From Gammaproteobacteria bacterium (lineage in GTDB: Bacteria > Pseudomonadota > Gammaproteobacteria > Acidiferrobacterales > SZUA-150): a stretch of 9,236 bases of DNA. Position 1 is the stretch's first letter, and each line of letters begins with the position of its first letter. The stretch spans positions 1 through 9,236 of the forward strand of contig JAOUNW010000082.1 in assembly GCA_029880755.1 (NCBI GenBank). The letters are read 5' to 3'. A program made the translations under genes and the position numbers. The notes under the pieces were generated by a model. The model did not search any database. It worked only from the letters and a program-made list of their open reading frames with translations, and had not been told where the DNA came from. Of this stretch, positions 5,796 to 9,236 are shown piece by piece.

Positions 5796-5888
5796 TAGGT
5801 AGATAGTGCTTATTCTGATGCCAATTACTAAAAGAAGAATTGTTGACATGGGGTCGAAATTATTGATTTCAAGTAGGGGTAGGTGACG

Positions 5889-6674
5889 TTACTCACGCTG
5901 AGTCGGAAAAGAAATTAGATCGCTTTCTCTCTTTTCCTTGAAATACCATGCCACAAACCTTCTCAGTATCTCCTGGGCATGGGGCGTCGGTTTATTGCTC
6001 GCCGCTTTTAATGCCTCGGCTTCCTGCGGTTCGAAGTAACCGTGGTTGGCGTAGATGTCGATGCGTAAGGCAAACTCTTCCGGGTCGGCCTCGGGGTGGA
6101 ATTGGGTGGCGTAGATATTGTCACCCACGCGAAACATTTGCACCGGGCACTGGCTGCCCGTCATCAGTAAGGTGGCACCTTCAGGCACAACATCGCAGGC
6201 CTCCTTGTGGCCGAGCAGGACATCGATGCGGGGTGGGAAGTCTTTTAATAGTTTGTCTTGTTTTCCTTCATTGGTAATGTCCAACGTTACGCATCCCACG
6301 GCCTCGCCGTAGCGCGTTGTAATAGGCGCGCCGAGGTAATGACCCAACAGACCGTTGCCCGAACAGGCACCGAAGAAGGGGAAGTCGCGCTTGACCACCT
6401 GTTCAAGCAGGCGTTGAAAATCGGCCTCGATCTTTTTCTGGATGTCGGTTTTTTTGTGATTGGCTGTGCTGATATCAAAGGGACTGCCCCCGACAATAAT
6501 GGCGGCGTAGTGGTCGAGGTCGAGGTTCTCCGGGATACCGTTGTGCTCGATGCGAAACCGACAAGTGTCTTCGGCGTTGAGCTGGCCGTATGTCAGAATA
6601 CGCTGGTATTCACTCTCTGCCGTGGCGTCTTCCGGTCGGAGTTGCAGGATTAAAATCGGTTTGGTGCTCGGCAT
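5889..6674 (-). CDS. Class I glutamine amidotransferase (GMP synthase GATase-like)
   Basis: Class I amidotransferase domains hydrolyse glutamine and hand the ammonia to a partner, or act as stand-alone hydrolases on gamma-glutamyl compounds. The catalytic set is visible: oxyanion-loop segment IIVGGSPFDIS at 59-69, nucleophile Cys104 in FFGACSGNGLLG, and His193 with Glu195 in TQFHPEAD. The first 45 residues form the usual opening strand, helix and strand. At 261 residues it matches stand-alone GuaA-like amidotransferases rather than a GMP synthetase, and no synthetase gene is adjacent. The substrate is unknown. The C-terminal 50 residues are helical and charged. The ATG at 6674 has no evident ribosome binding site. 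It diverges from the peroxiredoxin gene with about 100 bases between. Confidence 0.88.
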   Translation of the reverse strand: MPSTKPILILQLRPEDATAESEYQRILTYGQLNAEDTCRFRIEHNGIPENLDLDHYAAIIVGGSPFDISTANHKKTDIQKKIEADFQRLLEQVVKRDFPFFGACSGNGLLGHYLGAPITTRYGEAVGCVTLDITNEGKQDKLLKDFPPRIDVLLGHKEACDVVPEGATLLMTGSQCPVQMFRVGDNIYATQFHPEADPEEFALRIDIYANHGYFEPQEAEALKAASNKPTPHAQEILRRFVAWYFKEKRESDLISFPTQRE

Positions 6675-6719
6675 GGTGAATTGAATAGTAAATAATTATT
6701 CCCTAGAAATCCAAGCGTC

Positions 6720-6725
6720 ATTATA
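6720..6725 (-). promoter_or_regulatory. Candidate -10 box for the amidotransferase gene
   Basis: The - strand reads TATAAT here, a perfect -10 consensus, about 45 bases before the ATG at 6674. No good -35 box sits 16-18 bases upstream (CGCATT at the 17-base position), so the call is tentative. Confidence 0.33.
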
Positions 6726-6739
6726 GGTTAGGACTGGCT

Positions 6740-6745
6740 TACAAT
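6740..6745 (+). promoter_or_regulatory. Candidate -10 box for the peroxiredoxin gene
   Basis: TACAAT matches the -10 consensus at five of six bases and lies about 31 bases before the ATG at 6777. The -35 region is weak (GTCATT at 17-base spacing). If transcription begins just after it, the in-frame ATG at 6744 would fall outside the transcript, supporting the 6777 start. Confidence 0.33.
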
Positions 6746-6776
6746 GCGTACTGATTCAATAGCAGGAGTCTTCGCC

Positions 6777-7259
6777 ATGCTGGAAAAAAATCAGACCGCT
6801 CCCGGGTTCAGTGTGCCTAACCAGGATAATAAAACCATCAGCCTTAAGGATTATCTGGGGCATAAAACCGTGGTGCTGTATTTCTACCCAAAGGACGACA
6901 CCCCGGGTTGTACCATTGAGGCGAACCAGTTTACAGAGCTGGCAACCCAGTTTGCCTATGCCGATGCCGTTGTGTTGGGGGTGAGTAAGGATTCGTGTGC
7001 CAGTCATCAGGCCTTTATCGATAAGTTTGGGCTCAAGCTGGATTTGCTGGCCGATACTGCAGGCGAACTTTGTGACGCCTATGGGGTGTGGCAGGAAAAA
7101 GAAAAAAATGGCGTCCGGAAAATGGGCATTGTGCGTTCCACCTTTGTGATTGATAAAGAGGGCCTGTTGGTGGATGTGCAATACGGGGTAAGCCCGGATG
7201 GCCACGCACAGGAGATTCTGAAAGCCGTGCAGGCTCTACAAATCACAGAACCGATCTAA
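6777..7259 (+). CDS. bcp: Bcp/PrxQ-type peroxiredoxin (thioredoxin-dependent thiol peroxidase)
   Basis: Bcp reduces hydrogen peroxide and organic hydroperoxides in the cytoplasm using electrons from thioredoxin. The peroxidatic motif PKDDTPGCTIEA is intact with Cys45 (numbered from the 6777 start). The E. coli-type resolving Cys five residues later is Asn50, and position 80, where PrxQ-like members carry theirs, is Phe. Cys74 in SKDSCASH and Cys99 in GELCDAYG are the only other cysteines, so it is either a 1-Cys form or uses one of these. I chose 6777 because AGGAG lies eight bases upstream and MLEKNQTAPGF is the usual N-terminus; the ATG at 6744 has no such site. Length is 160 residues, normal for the family. 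The serine dehydratase gene follows by 31 bases, probably in the same transcript. Confidence 0.93.
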   Translation: MLEKNQTAPGFSVPNQDNKTISLKDYLGHKTVVLYFYPKDDTPGCTIEANQFTELATQFAYADAVVLGVSKDSCASHQAFIDKFGLKLDLLADTAGELCDAYGVWQEKEKNGVRKMGIVRSTFVIDKEGLLVDVQYGVSPDGHAQEILKAVQALQITEPI

Positions 7260-7290
7260 TTACCTAAGCGGATGCCTGGCAGAGCGCACT

Positions 7291-8667
7291 ATGTTTCTTA
7301 GCGTACTGGAACTTTTCAAAATAGGAATTGGCCCGTCCAGTTCTCACACGCTGGGCCCCATGGTGGCCGCCAATGATTTTATGGTCCACGTCAGGACTTA
7401 TGTTTCACAGCACCCAACGGAGTCGTTAAGACTGCGCTGCACCCTAAAGGGTTCGTTGGCTTACACCGGAAAAGGCCATGCTACTGACAGCGCGGTGACT
7501 TTGGGTTTGCACGGTTATACCGCCAAAGCGCTTGCCAGCGAAGATGTGGAGGCCTTGATCGAGCGTATCCGAAAGACGCCTGATATTACGATGGAAGGTC
7601 GCTCTGTAGTGAGCTTCTCGCCGGACAGCGATATTGTTTTTGATAAAGGTGACCCGCTGCCTGAGCATGCGAATGGGATGATTTTCACCTTACAGCAGGC
7701 CTCAGGTATGTCAGTACTGTCTAAAACCTACTTTTCTATTGGTGGGGGCTTCGTGAGTACGCTCGAGGAGATTCACCAGTTAGTGGCGCCGCTAAAACTG
7801 GAGTCGGCGCCTTCATGCCCCTATCCCTTTGATACGAGTGAAACGATGATGCGATGGTCAGACAGCAGTGGTTTATCCATTGCCGCCATGAAGCGCCGCA
7901 ACGAGCTTGAGTTTCTTTCCGACGAAGCGTTGGACAAGGGACTGGATGAAATTTGGCATTCTATGCTGACTTGTCTGGAACGAGGGTTGGTCGCAGAGGG
8001 GTTTTTGCCGGGTGGTCTCGAGTTGCCGCGTCGCGCGAAACATTTGCATGAACAATTGCTAGATGCTCCGCAGGGCGCATCGTTACATGATTGGTTATGC
8101 GCCTATGCCATGGCCGTGAATGAGGAGAATGCTGCCGGCCATATGGTGGTGACAGCGCCAACCAATGGTGCAGCCGGCGTCATTCCTGCAGTGCTTTATT
8201 ATTTTGTGAAGCATGAAGGCGGTACAACGGAACAGATTCGTGAGTTTTTGCTTACGGCCGCTGCTATCGGCGGTATTATCAAACATCAAAGCTCAATTTC
8301 CGGTGCCGAGGTGGGTTGTCAGGGAGAAGTGGGTTCCGCTGCGTCCATGGCAGCGGCCGGGTTGTGTGCCGTGCGCGGTGGCAAGACCAAGCAAATTGAA
8401 AATGCGGCCGAGATCGCACTGGAACATCATCTTGGTATGACATGTGATCCGGTAAAGGGGTTAGTGCAGATACCCTGCATAGAGCGCAATGGTTTTGGTG
8501 CAGTGAAGGCCTATGTCGCCGCTTCTTTGGCCTTGCGTTGTGAAGGTGATCACTATGTTCCCCTGGACAGTTGCATTGCCGCGATGAAACAAACCGGATT
8601 GGAGATGTCGCAAAAATTCAAGGAAACCGCATTAGGTGGACTGGCTGTCAGTATTACTGAATGCTGA
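7291..8667 (+). CDS. sdaA: L-serine ammonia-lyase (L-serine dehydratase), single-chain [4Fe-4S] type
   Basis: This enzyme deaminates L-serine to pyruvate and ammonia using an iron-sulfur cluster. The first ~150 residues form the beta domain, starting with the family signature FKIGIGPSSSHTLGPM at 9-24. The catalytic alpha domain follows, with AAGHMVVTAPTNGAAG at 281-296 and SGAEVGCQGEVGSA at 337-350. Cluster ligands are Cys343, Cys385 and Cys396, and the very last residue is Cys458. In the Legionella pneumophila enzyme, as I recall, a C-terminal cysteine occupies the fourth iron in a tail-in-mouth arrangement, and the length and positions here agree with that. The ATG at 7291 gives the conserved MFLSVLELFKIG start; a weak GGCAGAG precedes it. 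It probably shares a transcript with bcp. Full length, no defects seen. Confidence 0.96.
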   Translation: MFLSVLELFKIGIGPSSSHTLGPMVAANDFMVHVRTYVSQHPTESLRLRCTLKGSLAYTGKGHATDSAVTLGLHGYTAKALASEDVEALIERIRKTPDITMEGRSVVSFSPDSDIVFDKGDPLPEHANGMIFTLQQASGMSVLSKTYFSIGGGFVSTLEEIHQLVAPLKLESAPSCPYPFDTSETMMRWSDSSGLSIAAMKRRNELEFLSDEALDKGLDEIWHSMLTCLERGLVAEGFLPGGLELPRRAKHLHEQLLDAPQGASLHDWLCAYAMAVNEENAAGHMVVTAPTNGAAGVIPAVLYYFVKHEGGTTEQIREFLLTAAAIGGIIKHQSSISGAEVGCQGEVGSAASMAAAGLCAVRGGKTKQIENAAEIALEHHLGMTCDPVKGLVQIPCIERNGFGAVKAYVAASLALRCEGDHYVPLDSCIAAMKQTGLEMSQKFKETALGGLAVSITEC

Positions 8668-8971
8668 GAAGTCAGGGTCAGGGTAATCCTGAAGGATGCG
8701 ATGGGGTACTCTAAAAGGGCTGCTTTCCAGGGACTGTTTCGTGGGCTTACTGGTTGAAGCTGGGCTTTATTGGCAATTGCGGTGGGAGTCGCCATAATTT
8801 GGCCCGGATTTCTCCCCAATCTTTCCGGGCCTTAAGACCCTCTATTTCATGATTTATCGAAACGTTTTAGAATGGACCTCGGCGATCGGCCAAATCCAGC
8901 TCTACCATAAATACAAAAATACATTAGCGGGATCTCAATTATTAACGTAACCATGGGTTAAGGGGGAGTTC
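8668..8971. other. Intergenic region without a recognised gene
   Basis: This 304-base stretch carries an 8-base palindrome at 8801-8831 and an AAACGTTT palindrome near 8860, and is AT-rich just before the next gene. I see no coding potential with family resemblance and no clear promoter. Confidence 0.4.
8801..8831. repeat. Perfect inverted repeat GGCCCGGA/TCCGGGCC
   Basis: GGCCCGGA at 8801-8808 pairs with TCCGGGCC at 8824-8831 over a 15-base loop. The GC-rich stem could be a transcript end for sdaA, but neither strand shows a T-run after it, so an intrinsic terminator is not well supported. Confidence 0.45.
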
Positions 8972-9214
8972 GTGTTTCAATTAAGTTTTGCGTTGCCCGT
9001 TTTGTGGGGCGTGGTGCTGGTATTTACCCTGCTAAAGAAGAACACCATTCAGCAGCCCTATTTCTCGATGATGGTGGCCTTGCTTTGCGGCTTTGGCGCC
9101 GTCCTGAGAATTAGTGGGTATGCCGAGATCGGCACCTTGATTGAGGTATTAGGTCTGCTGCTGATTGCCTACCGTGTGCATGTGTATCAGAAATGGAAGG
9201 GCAGACGCGCCTGA
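8972..9214 (+). CDS. Small integral membrane protein, 80 residues, unknown function
   Basis: I do not recognise this family. Three hydrophobic segments are visible: about 4-21 (LSFALPVLWGVVLVFTLL), 30-50 (YFSMMVALLCGFGAVLRISG) and 52-70 (IGTLIEVLGLLLIAYRVHV), ending with a basic tail KWKGRRA that would favour the cytoplasm. The GTG start follows GGGGGAG at 8962-8968 with only three bases between, close but usable, and no ATG start is available. It lies 304 bases after sdaA and is likely a separate transcript. Little more than 20 bases remain after its stop, so downstream partners are out of view. Confidence 0.65.
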   Translation: MFQLSFALPVLWGVVLVFTLLKKNTIQQPYFSMMVALLCGFGAVLRISGYAEIGTLIEVLGLLLIAYRVHVYQKWKGRRA

Positions 9215-9236
9215 CCGTTTTCGCCATTCCCCGTGT

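Larger units (their letters stand above)
5503..5888. other. Intergenic stretch with operon promoter region and REP-like repeat
   Basis: The left part is the upstream region of the - strand two-gene unit, with a candidate promoter and inverted repeat. The right part holds the second 109-base repeat. The 9-mer GATCATTAG occurs twice, at 5675-5683 and 5687-5695, the second being the start of the repeat. No gene is seen. Confidence 0.5.

Noticed and set aside
5658..5849. 63-residue open frame on the - strand
   Set aside because: It is largely made of the 109-base repeat, so the reading is an accident of repeat sequence.
6258..6653. 131-residue open frame on the + strand
   Set aside because: It lies wholly opposite the glutamine amidotransferase, whose catalytic residues are all intact; it is a shadow.
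6756..7205. 149-residue open frame on the - strand
   Set aside because: It is opposite the peroxiredoxin gene and has no recognisable motif.
8801..8831. Hairpin as the intrinsic terminator of sdaA
   Set aside because: No T-run follows on either strand and it is over 130 bases past the stop codon; kept only as an inverted repeat.
8856..8872. AAACGTTT palindrome as a LacI-type operator
   Set aside because: The flanks are not symmetric and no regulator or clear promoter lies beside it, so it could easily be chance in AT-rich sequence.

Overview
The window looks like a gammaproteobacterial chromosome. The serine dehydratase has the length and cysteine positions I recall for the Legionella-type enzyme, and the intergenic DNA carries REP-like palindromes of a kind common in that class. 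I cannot name the genus. The left third is AT-rich and reads as the 3' end of a horizontally acquired DNA phosphorothioation (dnd) island; from about 3010 rightwards the DNA looks more GC-rich and housekeeping in character.

Region 1 (1-3012, + strand): the C-terminal part of the SMC-like ATPase DndD overlaps by one base a gene in which a DndE domain is fused to a HerA/FtsK-like ATPase. An in-frame TAA at 1570-1572 splits this fusion between Walker A and Walker B; the frame continues uninterrupted on both sides. A TTG-started gene with a gamma-glutamylcyclotransferase-like motif follows 24 bases later. dndB, dndC and the front of dndD would lie left of the window.

Region 2 (3013-5888): small genes separated by repeats. 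A 105-residue protein of unknown function lies between two copies of a ~58-base palindromic repeat. A SRAP-family (YedK/HMCES-like) protein on the - strand follows. A short remnant with a good ribosome binding site and a signal-peptide-like start runs straight into a cluster of REP-like palindromes. A two-gene - strand unit (an unknown 108-residue protein, then a TusE/DsrC-like sulfur carrier with unusual cysteines) lies between two 109-base direct repeats that align without gaps.

Region 3 (5889-9236): a - strand class I glutamine amidotransferase diverges from a + strand pair, a Bcp-type peroxiredoxin and a [4Fe-4S] L-serine dehydratase. After a 304-base spacer comes a small three-helix membrane protein.

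The strongest points for follow-up are the interrupted DndE-ATPase fusion, the GGCT-like gene attached to the dnd operon, the DsrC-like protein with its unknown partner inside a repeat-bounded module, and the truncated gene at 4455. A sulfur theme (phosphorothioation, sulfur carrier, thiol peroxidase) runs through the window, but any functional link between these genes is inference.
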